52,952 nucleotides of DNA, taken from contig JAAYNV010000058.1 of assembly GCA_012520645.1 (NCBI GenBank), forward strand, positions 1-52,952, given 5' to 3'. Positions 8,139 through 17,258 of this stretch are shown one piece after another (the first letter of the stretch is position 1; every line of letters begins with the position of its first letter). The notes under the pieces are model-generated. The model had not been told where the DNA came from, did not search any database, and was given only the letters and a program-made list of their open reading frames with translations. This DNA is from Clostridiales bacterium (GTDB lineage Bacteria; Bacillota; Clostridia; Lachnospirales; Lachnospiraceae). Position numbers and translations under genes: made by a program.

Positions 8139-8255
8139 AGCCCGTTCCTCCTTGTTTTTCTGTTCTTTCTATTTTTTCTGTTCTGGTTTATATTATACGT
8201 TTTCAAAGGAAGCGCTACAAGAAATATTTCTGAAATAATTTATCCGCAGAATTCT

Positions 8256-8735
8256 TTACATCCTTCCCGCTATTATCTTATAAGCCACCACATAAGCTAT
8301 CAAAAACAGACCGATCAGATCTGAAAGCGCCCACGCCAGTTCCGGATGCCACAGTCCACCAATCAGCATGACAAAATAAATTCCAACCAGCAGTACGATC
8401 ATTGCAATCCGCATCGCCTTGGCAGCAATTTCTGCATTTCTCTCGTCCGCTGCAGCGATCCGTGCTTTGCGCAGTTTTTCCTCATCCTTCAAAAGTCTTT
8501 TATTTTTGATGATCAATGCAATACTGGCTCCCACCAGTCCGACTCCGAATCCCTCGTAAAGACTTATCATCTCTTCCTGTGCATCAGCTTTCCCGTATGT
8601 TTGCATCATAAATGCAAAGGCAAAGGTAAAAATGCCTGCCACAATCATCCAGATCCACATTCGGATACGTTTCTGAATCATCTTCCTGTACTCTTCATTT
8701 CCTGTATAAGTTCCCCTGCAAAAAAATCCTAACAT
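8256..8735 (-). CDS. small four-helix membrane protein partnered with an XRE regulator
   Basis: About 159 aa. Two hydrophobic pairs (about 27-45 and 63-79, then 108-128 and 134-155) flank a charged helical stretch rich in Lys, Arg, Glu and Ala. I do not recognise a named function. The organisation is that of the membrane proteins commonly encoded directly after a short XRE regulator in Firmicutes. Its ATG overlaps the stop of the regulator (ATGTTAG), with AGGAGG 10 bases upstream inside that gene, so translation is probably coupled. A second in-frame ATG (MIQKRIRMW) is also possible. Confidence 0.7.
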   Translation of the reverse strand: MLGFFCRGTYTGNEEYRKMIQKRIRMWIWMIVAGIFTFAFAFMMQTYGKADAQEEMISLYEGFGVGLVGASIALIIKNKRLLKDEEKLRKARIAAADERNAEIAAKAMRIAMIVLLVGIYFVMLIGGLWHPELAWALSDLIGLFLIAYVVAYKIIAGRM

Positions 8736-8938
8736 AAATTCTCATCCTCCTCAAAAATAAATACTTCTTCTATTGTCGTTTCAAAATATTGTGCAATCTT
8801 ATGAGCCAGTACCAGAGATGCCTTGTATTTTCCGTTCTCTAATGATATGATCGTCTGTCTGGTCACATCCAGTGCATCTGCCAGCTCACTCTGCGTAATT
8901 CTGCGCTCTTTTCGAAGCTTTTGTATTTTCGTCTGCAC
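8729..8938 (-). CDS. XRE-family transcriptional regulator
   Basis: This is a 69-aa Cro/CI-type helix-turn-helix protein (IQKLRKERRITQSELADALDV, then RQTIISLENGKY). It is essentially one HTH_3 domain with an acidic tail (EVFIFEEDENLC). The start is the GTG at 8938. AAAGGAGG (8952-8945) lies 6 bases before it, and the longer frame begins with an unsupported TTG. Such short regulators usually control their own operon. The upstream region has a near-consensus promoter and an 8-bp inverted repeat that could be its operator. It is cotranscribed with the membrane protein whose start overlaps its stop. Confidence 0.85.
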   Translation of the reverse strand: MQTKIQKLRKERRITQSELADALDVTRQTIISLENGKYKASLVLAHKIAQYFETTIEEVFIFEEDENLC

Positions 8939-9029
8939 GCTTTGCCTCCTTTCCAAATTGGGTCATTTTGGTTATGATATCATTTCCCTTTATACTTTTC
9001 GCCAAATGTATGGCTTGCTTTACATTCTT

Positions 9030-9058
9030 AGTATAGTTTACTTTACTTCTAATGTCAA
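9030..9058 (-). promoter_or_regulatory. strong promoter of the XRE/membrane protein operon
   Basis: On the minus strand: TTGACA (9058-9053), exactly 17 bp, then TATACT (9035-9030). The spacer and flanks contain several GTAAA/TTTAC half-sites. It lies about 92 bases upstream of the GTG start. Confidence 0.75.
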
Positions 9059-9063
9059 GTATA

Positions 9064-9083
9064 TTTTACATTTTTATGTAAAA
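9064..9083. promoter_or_regulatory. inverted repeat, candidate XRE operator
   Basis: TTTTACAT (9064-9071) and ATGTAAAA (9076-9083) form a perfect 8-bp inverted repeat with a 4-T centre. It sits just upstream of the -35 of the XRE promoter. The same TTTAC/GTAAA words recur between the -35 and -10 and downstream near 9021. Confidence 0.4.
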
Positions 9084-9084
9084 G

Positions 9085-9113
9085 AAAAGAGTCCGTTCTT
9101 TGCGGACTCTTTT
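9085..9113. terminator. terminator after the amino acid ABC transporter operon
   Basis: AAAAGAGTCCG (9085-9095) pairs with CGGACTCTTTT (9103-9113) around a 7-base loop. On the minus strand it starts 6 bases after the ATPase stop and continues into a T-rich stretch. Confidence 0.88.
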
Positions 9114-9118
9114 TACAA

Positions 9119-9877
9119 CTATATGATCTTGGATAAAAATTCCTTTAAACGCTCATTTTGGGGATTTTCAAAGAATTCCTTCGGCGTATTCTCTTCTTTG
9201 ATCTGACCCTCATCCACAAACATGACTCTCGTGCCCACTTCCTTGGCAAATCCCATCTCATGTGTCACAATCACCATTGTCATGCCCTCTCTGGCCAGAT
9301 CCGCCATAACATTCAGAACCTCTCCAACCATTTCCGGATCCAGAGCAGAGGTCGGTTCATCAAACAGAATGACATCCGGGTGCATACAAAGAGAACGGAC
9401 AATGGCAATCCGCTGTTTCTGTCCACCTGAGAGCTGGCTCGGATAAGCATTTGCCTTCTCGGAAAGACCCACTCGGTCCAAAAGCTCCATCGCTTCCTTT
9501 TCCGCATCTTCCCTGGATTTCTTTAACAGTTTGATCGGCGCTAACGTCATGTTCTCCAGAATCGTTTTATGCGGAAACAGATTAAAGTGCTGGAAAACCA
9601 TACCGATCTTTTGACGGTATAAATTAATATTCGAATGTCTGTCGGTAATGTCCCGCCCTTCAAACCTGATGACACCGCCAGTCGGCTCTTCTAATAGATT
9701 TAAGGATCGTAAGAAGGTGGATTTACCGGAACCGGACGGACCGACAATCACCACCACTTCTCCCTTCCTGATCTGTGTGGAAATATCATTCAGTACATGG
9801 AGTTCCCCAAAATCCTTCTGTAAATGTTCTATATCAAATAAGACTTCGCCATTCATAATTTCTTTACTATCGCTCAC
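9119..9877 (-). CDS. polar amino acid ABC transporter ATPase (GlnQ type)
   Basis: About 252 aa. All ABC motifs are present: Walker [10 protein letters not shown]-loop [10 protein letters not shown], signature LSGGQKQR, Walker [13 protein letters not shown] and H-loop VTHEMG. It belongs to the polar amino acid uptake subfamily (GlnQ/HisP/ArtM) and energises import with the permease and binding protein encoded upstream. AAAGGAGG (9895-9888) points to a GTG start, either at 9877 (10-base spacing, VSDSKE) or at 9883 (4-base spacing). The start lies inside the 3' end of the permease gene, so translation is probably coupled. Confidence 0.92.
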   Translation of the reverse strand: MSDSKEIMNGEVLFDIEHLQKDFGELHVLNDISTQIRKGEVVVIVGPSGSGKSTFLRSLNLLEEPTGGVIRFEGRDITDRHSNINLYRQKIGMVFQHFNLFPHKTILENMTLAPIKLLKKSREDAEKEAMELLDRVGLSEKANAYPSQLSGGQKQRIAIVRSLCMHPDVILFDEPTSALDPEMVGEVLNVMADLAREGMTMVIVTHEMGFAKEVGTRVMFVDEGQIKEENTPKEFFENPQNERLKEFLSKII

Positions 9878-10553
9878 TCGCACGCAGCCTCCTTTCCAGT
9901 TTTCCCACAAGAGCAGTCAGTCCGACTACCATAATGAGGTAAATAATCGCAACCGCAATTAACGGCATAAACGCTTCATAGGTACGGCTGCGGATAATAT
10001 CGCCGCCTCTGGTCAGATCCATCAGACCGATATAACCGCAGATGGACGTTTCCTTCAAAAGAACAATAAATTCATTTGCCAATGCCGGAAGCACGTTTTT
10101 AAACGCCTGCGGCATAATAATGTACCACATCGTCTGTGGATAGCTGAATCCAAGGCTTCTGCCTGCTTCGAACTGTCCCTGGTCAATGGACATGATGCCG
10201 GAGCGGACAATTTCTGCCACATAGGCACCGGAGTTGATGCCAAAGGCTATGACTGCTACCAGAATTTTATTATTAGAGCTGACAAACACAACATAAAACA
10301 TAATCATAAGCTGAATCATCATCGGCGTTCCCCGGATAACCGTCAGGTAAATGCCGCAGAGCGCATTCAACAACTTCAGCCTGCCTGTTTTTGCATAAGT
10401 CGAACGTATAATAGCTACTAGAAATCCGAGCACAACACCAATCACTACCGCAAACAGCGTAATAATAAGCGTATTCCCCAGCCCCTTTAACAGATACATA
10501 TACCTGTCTTCCTTAATAAAGTTCGTGTAAAATTTCAGCTGAAAATCACTCAC
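9867..10553 (-). CDS. polar amino acid ABC transporter permease (HisM/GlnP type)
   Basis: About 228 aa. The first membrane helix region carries the family pattern [21 protein letters not shown], and [19 protein letters not shown] follows. The EAA loop that contacts the ATPase reads [23 protein letters not shown]. The start is the GTG at 10553 (VSDFQLKFY): GGAG lies 8 bases before it, while the ATG at 10580 has no site. Both this gene and the ATPase thus seem to start with GTG. A stem-loop separates it from the binding-protein gene upstream. Confidence 0.9.
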   Translation of the reverse strand: MSDFQLKFYTNFIKEDRYMYLLKGLGNTLIITLFAVVIGVVLGFLVAIIRSTYAKTGRLKLLNALCGIYLTVIRGTPMMIQLMIMFYVVFVSSNNKILVAVIAFGINSGAYVAEIVRSGIMSIDQGQFEAGRSLGFSYPQTMWYIIMPQAFKNVLPALANEFIVLLKETSICGYIGLMDLTRGGDIIRSRTYEAFMPLIAVAIIYLIMVVGLTALVGKLERRLRASER

Positions 10554-10589
10554 TTGATTCACTCCTTCTCTGCTTGTCATACATAAAAT

Positions 10590-10620
10590 ATGAGGCTGTG
10601 CATAGCTGCAACAGCCTCAT
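10590..10620 (-). terminator. intercistronic stem-loop between binding-protein and permease genes
   Basis: ATGAGGCTGT (10590-10599) and ACAGCCTCAT (10611-10620) form a perfect 10-bp stem, followed on the minus strand by a short T-rich run. It is probably a partial terminator or RNA-stabilising hairpin that gives more binding protein than permease, as in many ABC operons. Confidence 0.6.
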
Positions 10621-10644
10621 TGCTCTTATATCATACACCCAAAA

Positions 10645-11508
10645 TTATTTTCTTACAATAATAACCTGCTTTGCTGTCGTATACGGATCTGTGAAATCCA
10701 CACTGGTCAGACGGTCTTGCGTTACTGTCATACCAGCAACACCAATATCTGCCTTACCGGACTGTACCGCATTGATAATGGAGTCAAACTCCATATCTTC
10801 GATCTGCAGTTCATAACCCAGCTTATCACATACAGCCTGTGCCATATCTGCATCGATTCCCACAATCTTATCCCCGTCATAGAATTCATACGGTTCAAAT
10901 GCTGCATTGGTTGCCATAGTCAGTGTTCCGTTAGAACGGTCAACACCTTCCGGAGAAACATACGGAGATTGTCCCTTTGTATCATCACCAATATAGTTGC
11001 CAATAATGCTGTCTAAGATTCCTTCAGCCTTTAACTCTGCCAATGCACCGTTGATTGACTCTGTCAGCTCTGCATTATCCTTGGAAATGCAGATAGCGTA
11101 ATCCTCTACTGCAAATTCCTCATCCAGAATCTTTAAGTCATCATTCTTTTCCACAAATGCCTGTGCCGGCTGATTGTCAATAATTACACAGTCTAACTTA
11201 CCCTGCTTTAATGCCTGAATGGCATCTGCGCCCTTGTTGTAACGCTCAATCGTAGAGCCCTCTGCTTCGTAATCACTTGCATAAATATCACCTGTTGTAC
11301 CAAGCTGTACACCGATAATCTTGCCCGGAAGATCATCCACACAGGTAACTGCTGCGCTGCTGTCTGTGCTTTCTGCTGCGGTTTTCTCTGCTGCAGCTGT
11401 TTCTGCCGGTGCTGCATTCTCCGTTGCTGCACTGCTGCCACAAGCCATCAGGGATGCCGCCATACATACACCCAAAACAGCGGCTGCCACTTTTTTCATG
11501 TTTTTCAT
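10645..11508 (-). CDS. amino acid-binding lipoprotein with circularly permuted domain order
   Basis: This is a 287-aa extracellular solute-binding protein. It has a lipoprotein signal (LMAC, lipidated Cys23) and an Ala/Glu/Thr-rich linker (about 24-52). The two parts of the family-3 SBP fold then appear in swapped order. Residues 53-175 (DDLPGKIIGVQLGTTGD to LKAEGILDSIIGNYIG) match the normally C-terminal part of GlnH-like proteins. Residues 195-287 (TLTMATNAAFEPYEF to VDFTDPYTTAKQVIIVRK) match the normal N-terminal part, ending where the canonical first lobe would continue. A linker (about 176-194) joins the old C- and N-termini. The ligand is presumably a polar amino acid. AAGGAGG lies 8 bases before the ATG. 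Confidence 0.9.
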   Translation of the reverse strand: MKNMKKVAAAVLGVCMAASLMACGSSAATENAAPAETAAAEKTAAESTDSSAAVTCVDDLPGKIIGVQLGTTGDIYASDYEAEGSTIERYNKGADAIQALKQGKLDCVIIDNQPAQAFVEKNDDLKILDEEFAVEDYAICISKDNAELTESINGALAELKAEGILDSIIGNYIGDDTKGQSPYVSPEGVDRSNGTLTMATNAAFEPYEFYDGDKIVGIDADMAQAVCDKLGYELQIEDMEFDSIINAVQSGKADIGVAGMTVTQDRLTSVDFTDPYTTAKQVIIVRK

Positions 11509-11541
11509 AATCGTCTCCTCCTTACTGCTTTACATAACATT

Positions 11542-11555
11542 GTATACATGTGTAC
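11542..11555. promoter_or_regulatory. near-palindrome in the 5' leader of the binding-protein gene
   Basis: GTATACATGTGTAC is a 14-base inverted repeat with one mismatched pair, between the candidate promoter and the ribosome site. It could be a regulator site, but no cognate is known. Confidence 0.3.
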
Positions 11556-11566
11556 TAATCGAGACT

Positions 11567-11594
11567 ATTTTACCATGATTTCTTGAAAATGCAA
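11567..11594 (-). promoter_or_regulatory. candidate promoter of the amino acid ABC operon
   Basis: On the minus strand: TTGCAT (11594-11589), 16 bp, then TAAAAT (11572-11567) preceded by TGG. It is about 59 bases upstream of the start codon. The -35 is only moderate. Confidence 0.45.
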
Positions 11595-11713
11595 CTGTTC
11601 CGGTTTAAAATTTTGCTTTATCTTTTATATTTTTTTCTCTTCTGAACCAGACAGATTCCTTTTGATCTGATGCGCTCTATACTAAAAACAATATGCAGTT
11701 ACCTGATTGATCC

Positions 11714-12676
11714 CTACCATGTCAGTACCGCAGTACCCCAGGTAAGTCCGCCTCCAAAGCCGCTCATCACTATCTTATCGCCCCGCTCAAGCATGCCCTT
11801 GCGGTTCATCTCATCCAGAAGAATCGGCACGCTGGCTGCAGAAATATTTCCACAGTGATCCAGACTGATAGGAAACTTATCCACACTGACCCTTAATCGT
11901 TTCGCAACAGACTGGATAATACGGATATTTGCCTGATGGAGAGCAAAATATTTGATATCCGGAATCTCAAGTCCTGCCTGCTCCACTGCCCTATGTATGC
12001 TTTCCGGCACGGTAGTCACCGCAAACTTATAGACCTCCTGACCATCCATATAGGTGTAGCGCAGTGTTTTATCCGTTTGTACAAGGGGATTGTTGTTCGT
12101 TCGGTTCGGGCAGGCTAAAACCATGCCCTTCGCACCATCGGAACCAATATCCAGTCCCGAAAGTCCCACTTCATCCCTTTTTACAACTGCTGCTCCGGCA
12201 CCGTCACCAAACAGTACACAGGTGCTTCTGTCATTCCAGTCCATAATTTTGGAAAGTGTCTCCACACCGATTACGAGTGCAGTTTTTGCCAGATTTGCCT
12301 GCAAATAGGCATGTGCGCTGCTCAGTGCAAACATAAAGCCCGAACATGCCGCATTGAGATCAAATGCCACTGCATGTTCTGCACCGATTGCCGCCTGTAC
12401 TTCACAGGCTGTCGAAGGAGTCACATAATCTCCTGTGATCGTCCCTACAATAATCAGGTCTATCTCATCGGCACTTACCCCGGCATTCTCCAGGGCTCGT
12501 TTTGCAGCCTCCGCTGCCATAGATGCCGTCGTTTCTTCTTTTACAAGTCTCCGCTCACGGATTCCGGTACGGCTGGAAATCCATTCATCAGAAGTGTCCA
12601 TTATCTTTGATAAATCATCATTTGTTACTACTGTTTCCGGTAAATAACTTCCCGTTCCTATGATCCTGCTGGTCAT
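11714..12676 (-). CDS. fabH: 3-oxoacyl-ACP synthase III
   Basis: Condenses acetyl-CoA (or a branched primer) with malonyl-ACP to start fatty-acid synthesis. About 320 aa from the ATG at 12676. The catalytic Cys111 (NAACSGF), His247 (ALHQAN) and Asn277 (CGNISAAS) are all present, with the closing GFGGGLTWG motif. AAAAGGAGG lies 6 bases before this ATG and 3 before the neighbouring one, so the second ATG is chosen. It is the last gene of the fab operon, 13 bases after the flavin oxidoreductase. No clear terminator follows in the gap to 11600. In many clostridia fabH opens the operon instead of closing it. Confidence 0.93.
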   Translation of the reverse strand: MTSRIIGTGSYLPETVVTNDDLSKIMDTSDEWISSRTGIRERRLVKEETTASMAAEAAKRALENAGVSADEIDLIIVGTITGDYVTPSTACEVQAAIGAEHAVAFDLNAACSGFMFALSSAHAYLQANLAKTALVIGVETLSKIMDWNDRSTCVLFGDGAGAAVVKRDEVGLSGLDIGSDGAKGMVLACPNRTNNNPLVQTDKTLRYTYMDGQEVYKFAVTTVPESIHRAVEQAGLEIPDIKYFALHQANIRIIQSVAKRLRVSVDKFPISLDHCGNISAASVPILLDEMNRKGMLERGDKIVMSGFGGGLTWGTAVLTW

Positions 12677-12689
12677 CATTAGCCTCCTT

Positions 12690-13736
12690 TTAGCGGAATT
12701 CATTCATAATATCTGACACATGCTCCAATTTCTTTGCACGATACGCATTACTGCCACAGAATAAAAGCGCATCATCCACCCTGCCTTCAGCTGCATTGAC
12801 CAATGCCTCTGTAATGCAGTACGGTGTCTCCGCCGGTTTGCAGGTACTGACACAAAGATGGCATTTTCCATGCGGAATCTGTCCCTTTGCCGCCTTTTCC
12901 ATAAAAGGATTTAAAATTGCACGTCCCGGCATTCCGACCGGACTCTTGACAATGACAATATCCTCTTTTTGTGCATTTATGTACGACTGCTTATAGGCAT
13001 CCGGCGCATCACATTCATAGGTCGTCACAAAACGGGTTGCCATCTGTACACCGCTTGCCCCTAACTCCATACAATGCTCCGCATCCTCTCTTGTATACAC
13101 ACCGCCTGCCACCGCAACCGGAATCTTCACGCCATGGCTTTCTGCATAACCATTGACATGCTCTATGATCTGACGGATTTCCTCATCATAGGTCTCATCC
13201 GTATAAGTATCCAGCTGTTCCTTGGAAAATCCAAGATGTCCTCCTGCTTTTGGTCCTTCAATGACAACAAGATCCGGCAGACGGTCATATTTTTTCAGCC
13301 AGTATTTACAGATGACCTCTGCGGACTTTACGGTACTGACAATCGGTGCAAGCTTCGTCTTTGCATTCCCGACCAGTGCCGGAAGAGACATGGGAAGTCC
13401 TGCCCCCGAAATGATCAGATCCACTCCGGCAGCTACCGCCGCTTTGACGTATTCCTCATATTTTCTCGTTGCAACCATAATATTCACACCGATGATACCG
13501 CCCTTGGCAAGTTCTCTTGCCTTGACAATCTCATCCTTTATGGCACGCAGATTCGTTTCGATCGGGTGCTCATCAAACTCCGGATAACGGAAGCCGATCT
13601 GCGCAGTAGAAATAACACCAATGCCCCCTTCTGCCGCTACGGCTCCTGCCAGCCTGTGCAGACTGATGCCAACACCCATACCGCCCTGAATCACAGGAAC
13701 TTTGGCAATTAAATCACCTATGACAAGTGGATTCAT
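12690..13736 (-). CDS. FabK/nitronate monooxygenase-like flavin oxidoreductase with a Cys cluster
   Basis: This is a 348-aa FMN-dependent TIM-barrel enzyme of the nitronate monooxygenase/enoyl-ACP reductase II superfamily. It has [10 protein letters not shown] near the N-terminus, [17 protein letters not shown] with the conserved His168, and VAGGV followed by [16 protein letters not shown]. Unlike FabK it has a C-terminal extension with Cys293, Cys296, Cys300 and Cys308 (CHLCVSTC, then PYC). Its start forms an ATGA overlap with the fabZ stop, with GGAG 7 bases upstream. It may be a second enoyl-ACP reductase, a redox partner or a detoxifying enzyme. The role is inferred from context only. Confidence 0.82.
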   Translation of the reverse strand: MNPLVIGDLIAKVPVIQGGMGVGISLHRLAGAVAAEGGIGVISTAQIGFRYPEFDEHPIETNLRAIKDEIVKARELAKGGIIGVNIMVATRKYEEYVKAAVAAGVDLIISGAGLPMSLPALVGNAKTKLAPIVSTVKSAEVICKYWLKKYDRLPDLVVIEGPKAGGHLGFSKEQLDTYTDETYDEEIRQIIEHVNGYAESHGVKIPVAVAGGVYTREDAEHCMELGASGVQMATRFVTTYECDAPDAYKQSYINAQKEDIVIVKSPVGMPGRAILNPFMEKAAKGQIPHGKCHLCVSTCKPAETPYCITEALVNAAEGRVDDALLFCGSNAYRAKKLEHVSDIMNEFR

Positions 13737-14170
13737 TTTGCATCTCCTATCGCAAAAGTCAGCTCTGCCTGAGCTACTACCTTACCGTTTACTGTTGCCT
13801 TGGCACTGCCTACACCAATCGGTCCCTTGGACTTGATGATCTCTGTTTCCAACATCAGGACATCCCCCGGTACAACCTTGCCTTTGAACTTAGCGGAATT
13901 AATAGCTCCAAAAAATGCCAGCTTACCTTTATTCTCCGGTTGGGAAAGGATGGCTACTGCACCGACCTGTGCCAGTGCTTCGATAATGAGCACACCCGGC
14001 ATGACCGGCTCCTGCGGAAAATGTCCGGCAAAAAACGGCTCGTTATAGGATACACATTTTTTCCCGACTGCCCGCTTTCCGGTCTCCAGCTCTTCGATCG
14101 TATCAATCAGCATAAACGGCTGTCTGTGCGGAATGATCTCCATAATCTCTTTTGCAGTTAAAACTGACAT
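13733..14170 (-). CDS. fabZ: 3-hydroxyacyl-ACP dehydratase
   Basis: Hotdog-fold dehydratase of 145 aa that converts 3-hydroxyacyl-ACP to trans-2-enoyl-ACP. The active site is intact: His50 in FFAGHFP and Glu64 in [13 protein letters not shown]. The N-terminal [11 protein letters not shown] is also typical. GGGGAGG lies 5 bases before the ATG. The stop overlaps the start of the flavin oxidoreductase by four bases. No fabA, fabM or fabN is visible, so the route to unsaturated fatty acids is not shown in this window. Confidence 0.94.
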   Translation of the reverse strand: MSVLTAKEIMEIIPHRQPFMLIDTIEELETGKRAVGKKCVSYNEPFFAGHFPQEPVMPGVLIIEALAQVGAVAILSQPENKGKLAFFGAINSAKFKGKVVPGDVLMLETEIIKSKGPIGVGSAKATVNGKVVAQAELTFAIGDAK

Positions 14171-14190
14171 AATTACCTCCCCTTCCTGAT

Positions 14191-15426
14191 TTAACCCTCA
14201 TATTTTTTCACTAAAATACTTGCGTTGTGACCTCCAAATCCAAGCGAATTGGACAGCGCATAAGTAAATTCACCTGTTACCGGCTCCTTACAGTAATCCA
14301 GATCACATTCCTCATCAGGTACCTGATAACCTACGGTCTGGTGGATATATCCTTCCTCCAGCTCCTTCACACAGGTAATGAATTCGATCGCACCTGCCGC
14401 ACCCAGCAAATGTCCGATCATGGATTTGGTTGAATTGATCTTCATATCCTTTGCATGATCACCAAATGTCAGCCTGATGGCTCTGGTCTCGAATAAATCA
14501 TTATGATGTGTGCTGGTTCCATGCGCATTGATGTAAGTAATATCTTCCGGCTTCGCACCTGCATCAGCAACCGCATTTTCCATCGCTTTTGCTGCACCTG
14601 CGCCGTCCTCTGCCGGAGACGTAATATGGTAAGCATCCGAAGAGCAGCCATAGCCGACTACCTCCGCATAAATTTTAGCGCCACGCTTCTTGGCATGCTC
14701 TAATTCTTCCAGTACGACAATTGCAGAACCCTCACCCATAACAAAACCGCTTCTTTCCTTATCAAACGGAATGGAACATCTTGCGGGATCATCAGAAGAT
14801 GTCAAAGCAGTCAGGGCGGTAAAACCTGCAATACCGATCGGTGTCACGCTGCTCTCCGTACCGCCGGCGATCATGACATCTGCATCTCCATACTGAATGG
14901 TACGGAATGCTTCACCGATACAGTTCGTTCCCGTCGCACATGCTGTTACTACATTGATGCTCTTGCCTTTTAAACCAAATTGAATGGACACATTTCCTGC
15001 TGCCATGTTACAGATCATCATCGGCACGAGAAGCGGATTCACCTTATTCGGTCCCTTCTCAAGAAGCTTGCTATGCTCTCTTTCCATCGCCTGCAGGGAA
15101 CCGATACCGGAACCTACGGAAACACCCACCTTATACGGATCCTCCTTTTCCATATCCAGTCCCGCATCTGCCATAGCTTCTTTTGTTGCAGCTACCGCAT
15201 ACTGACAAAACAGCTCCATTCTCTTAGCTGCCTTAAAGTCCATGAAATTCTTGCCTTCAAATCCCTTTACTTCTGCTGCAATCTTACATTTATACTCGGA
15301 AGCGTCAAATTTACTGATCGGTGCAAAACCGGTCTTACCTTCTTTTACGCCATTCCAGAATTCATCCACACTCAAACCGATCGGAGTGATCGCACCCATA
15401 CCTGTTACAACTACACGTCTGCTCAT
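14191..15426 (-). CDS. fabF: 3-oxoacyl-ACP synthase II
   Basis: Elongating condensing enzyme of 411 aa that joins acyl-ACP with malonyl-ACP. The Cys-His-His triad is present: Cys163 (TACATGTNC), His302 ([11 protein letters not shown]) and His339 ([12 protein letters not shown]). The [12 protein letters not shown] motif closes the protein. AAGGAG lies 7 bases before the ATG. It sits between fabG and fabZ in the operon with short gaps of 42 and 20 bases. Confidence 0.95.
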   Translation of the reverse strand: MSRRVVVTGMGAITPIGLSVDEFWNGVKEGKTGFAPISKFDASEYKCKIAAEVKGFEGKNFMDFKAAKRMELFCQYAVAATKEAMADAGLDMEKEDPYKVGVSVGSGIGSLQAMEREHSKLLEKGPNKVNPLLVPMMICNMAAGNVSIQFGLKGKSINVVTACATGTNCIGEAFRTIQYGDADVMIAGGTESSVTPIGIAGFTALTALTSSDDPARCSIPFDKERSGFVMGEGSAIVVLEELEHAKKRGAKIYAEVVGYGCSSDAYHITSPAEDGAGAAKAMENAVADAGAKPEDITYINAHGTSTHHNDLFETRAIRLTFGDHAKDMKINSTKSMIGHLLGAAGAIEFITCVKELEEGYIHQTVGYQVPDEECDLDYCKEPVTGEFTYALSNSLGFGGHNASILVKKYEG

Positions 15427-15468
15427 ATCCTATCTCCTTTTCACATATTTCATCAAAGTGACTTTCTG

Positions 15469-16209
15469 CTAAATCGCCATACCACCATCTACCGAAATCA
15501 CCTGTCCGGTGATGTAGCCTGCTTTCTCACTTGCCAGAAATGCCACAGTTTCCGCAATATCTTCAGGCTGACCAACTCTCTTTAACGGAATCTGCTGTAA
15601 AGTCGCTTCCTTTGCCGCATCTGTCATAGCCTGTGTCATATCCGTATCAATAAAACCCGGGGCTACGGCATTGACTGTAATATTTCTGCTTGCCAGCTCT
15701 CTTGCCATACTCTTGGTCAGACCAATTACCCCTGCCTTGGATGCGGAATAATTTGCCTGTCCTGCATTACCAAGTACACCGGATACGGAAGATAAATTGA
15801 TGATTCTTCCTGCCTTCTGTTTTAAGAACGGACGGTACATATGCTTAATGGTATTAAATGTACCCTTTAAGTTCGTATTAATGACAGAGTCAAAATCCTC
15901 TTCAGACATCTTGATCATCAGATTATCTTTTGTAATTCCCGCATTATTTACCAGAATGTCAATGTGACCAAACCGTGCAAGCATCTCTGTGATCATTGCA
16001 CCGCACGCTTCATAATCCGCTACGGAACACTGCACAGCTACTGCTTTTCCACCTTTGTCTTCAATTTCTTTTACAACCGCCTCCGCTTTTTGTTTCGATC
16101 CGTTATAGTTGACAATGACTGATGCGCCATAGCCTGCCAGTGTCAGTGCAATCTGTCTGCCGATTCCACGGCTTGCACCTGTGACCAGTGCCACTTTTCC
16201 AGTTAACAT
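15469..16209 (-). CDS. fabG: 3-oxoacyl-ACP reductase
   Basis: Short-chain dehydrogenase of about 246 aa, using NADPH to reduce 3-oxoacyl-ACP. It has the cofactor motif TGASRGIG, the NNAG motif (88-91) and the catalytic Ser140/141, Tyr154 and Lys158 ([20 protein letters not shown]). The start is the ATG at 16209 ([11 protein letters not shown]), where AGGAGG lies 5 bases upstream. The longer frame to 16245 runs through that site and is not expected to be translated. Confidence 0.94.
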   Translation of the reverse strand: MLTGKVALVTGASRGIGRQIALTLAGYGASVIVNYNGSKQKAEAVVKEIEDKGGKAVAVQCSVADYEACGAMITEMLARFGHIDILVNNAGITKDNLMIKMSEEDFDSVINTNLKGTFNTIKHMYRPFLKQKAGRIINLSSVSGVLGNAGQANYSASKAGVIGLTKSMARELASRNITVNAVAPGFIDTDMTQAMTDAAKEATLQQIPLKRVGQPEDIAETVAFLASEKAGYITGQVISVDGGMAI

Positions 16210-16278
16210 AACTACCTCCTGTATCCTTTCGTGTACTACAAACACTATTTTTTGATTATTGCATCTTATGTAATGCCC

Positions 16279-17199
16279 TTACTTTAATGCTTCTACTACC
16301 TTCTCTACATCTTCAAGTTTCTCAACATTAAGCACCGTTACCTCCCGGTTGATCTTGCGCATAAAGCCTGCAAGCGTCTTGCCAGGTCCGATTTCCACAA
16401 AAGTGGTGACACCATCTGCAATCATACGCTCCACGCTCTGCTGCCATCTGACAGAGGATGCTACCTGCTTTGTCAGAAGCTCCTTTACCTGTCCCTTTTC
16501 GGTCACATAATCTGCTGTTACATTCGCAAGATACGGAACCGTAATATCATGAATCTCTACATCTGCCAATACTTCTCCCAGCTTCTCTCCCGCACCGGAA
16601 AGCATCGGAGAATGGAACGGTCCGCTGACCTTAAGCGGTACACATCTCTTTGCTCCTGCGGCTAAAAGAGACTCTGCCGCTGCAGCAACCGCTTTTTCCT
16701 CACCGGTAATAACGGTCTGTCCCGGGCAGTTATAATTTGCCACGCTGACCGTACCCTCTGTCTCTGCACATACTTTTTCGATCATTCCTGTATCCGATCC
16801 AAGCACTGCTGTCATGGCTCCTCCGGTCGGAACTGCTTCCTGCATAAAAAGCCCTCTCTGCCTTACAACCTTAAAAGCTTCCTGCGGAGTCATGGCACCG
16901 CTCACTACGAGCGCTCCGTACTCTCCAAGACTTAAACCTGCCGTTACATCCGGCTTGATGCCCTTTTCTTCCAGTGCCTTGTACATGGCAATTTCAGCTG
17001 CCAGCATACAGATCTGTGTATACTCCGTAATATTAATCTTCTCATTTTCTTCAAAGCAAAGTGCCGCTACATCCAGCCCGCTTGCCTTTCCTGCCAGTTC
17101 AAACATTTCACGGCTGACCGGAACAGCATCATAAAAATCCTTGCCCATTCCGACATACTGTGCTCCCTGTCCAGGAAACATAAATGCGATTTTTCCCAT
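16279..17199 (-). CDS. fabD: malonyl-CoA:ACP transacylase
   Basis: Loads malonyl groups from CoA onto the acyl carrier protein. About 306 aa. FPGQGAQ near the N-terminus, the nucleophile Ser90 in GLSLGEYGA (the more usual form is GHSLGE), and His196 in SGPFHSPM. AAGGAAGG touches the first ATG (17208) but is 9 bases from the ATG at 17199, which is preferred. A 154-base gap to fabK holds a stem-loop and FabT-like half-sites, so fabD may open an internal transcription unit. Confidence 0.93.
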   Translation of the reverse strand: MGKIAFMFPGQGAQYVGMGKDFYDAVPVSREMFELAGKASGLDVAALCFEENEKINITEYTQICMLAAEIAMYKALEEKGIKPDVTAGLSLGEYGALVVSGAMTPQEAFKVVRQRGLFMQEAVPTGGAMTAVLGSDTGMIEKVCAETEGTVSVANYNCPGQTVITGEEKAVAAAAESLLAAGAKRCVPLKVSGPFHSPMLSGAGEKLGEVLADVEIHDITVPYLANVTADYVTEKGQVKELLTKQVASSVRWQQSVERMIADGVTTFVEIGPGKTLAGFMRKINREVTVLNVEKLEDVEKVVEALK

Positions 17200-17258
17200 A
17201 ACTTTCATCCTTCCTTTTCCCTGTTTTCTTTGACTGCTTTTCCTCTATATCAATAATA

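Noticed and set aside
13074-13712. 212-codon plus-strand frame opposite the flavin oxidoreductase
   Set aside because: Antisense shadow with no ribosome site and low-complexity composition.
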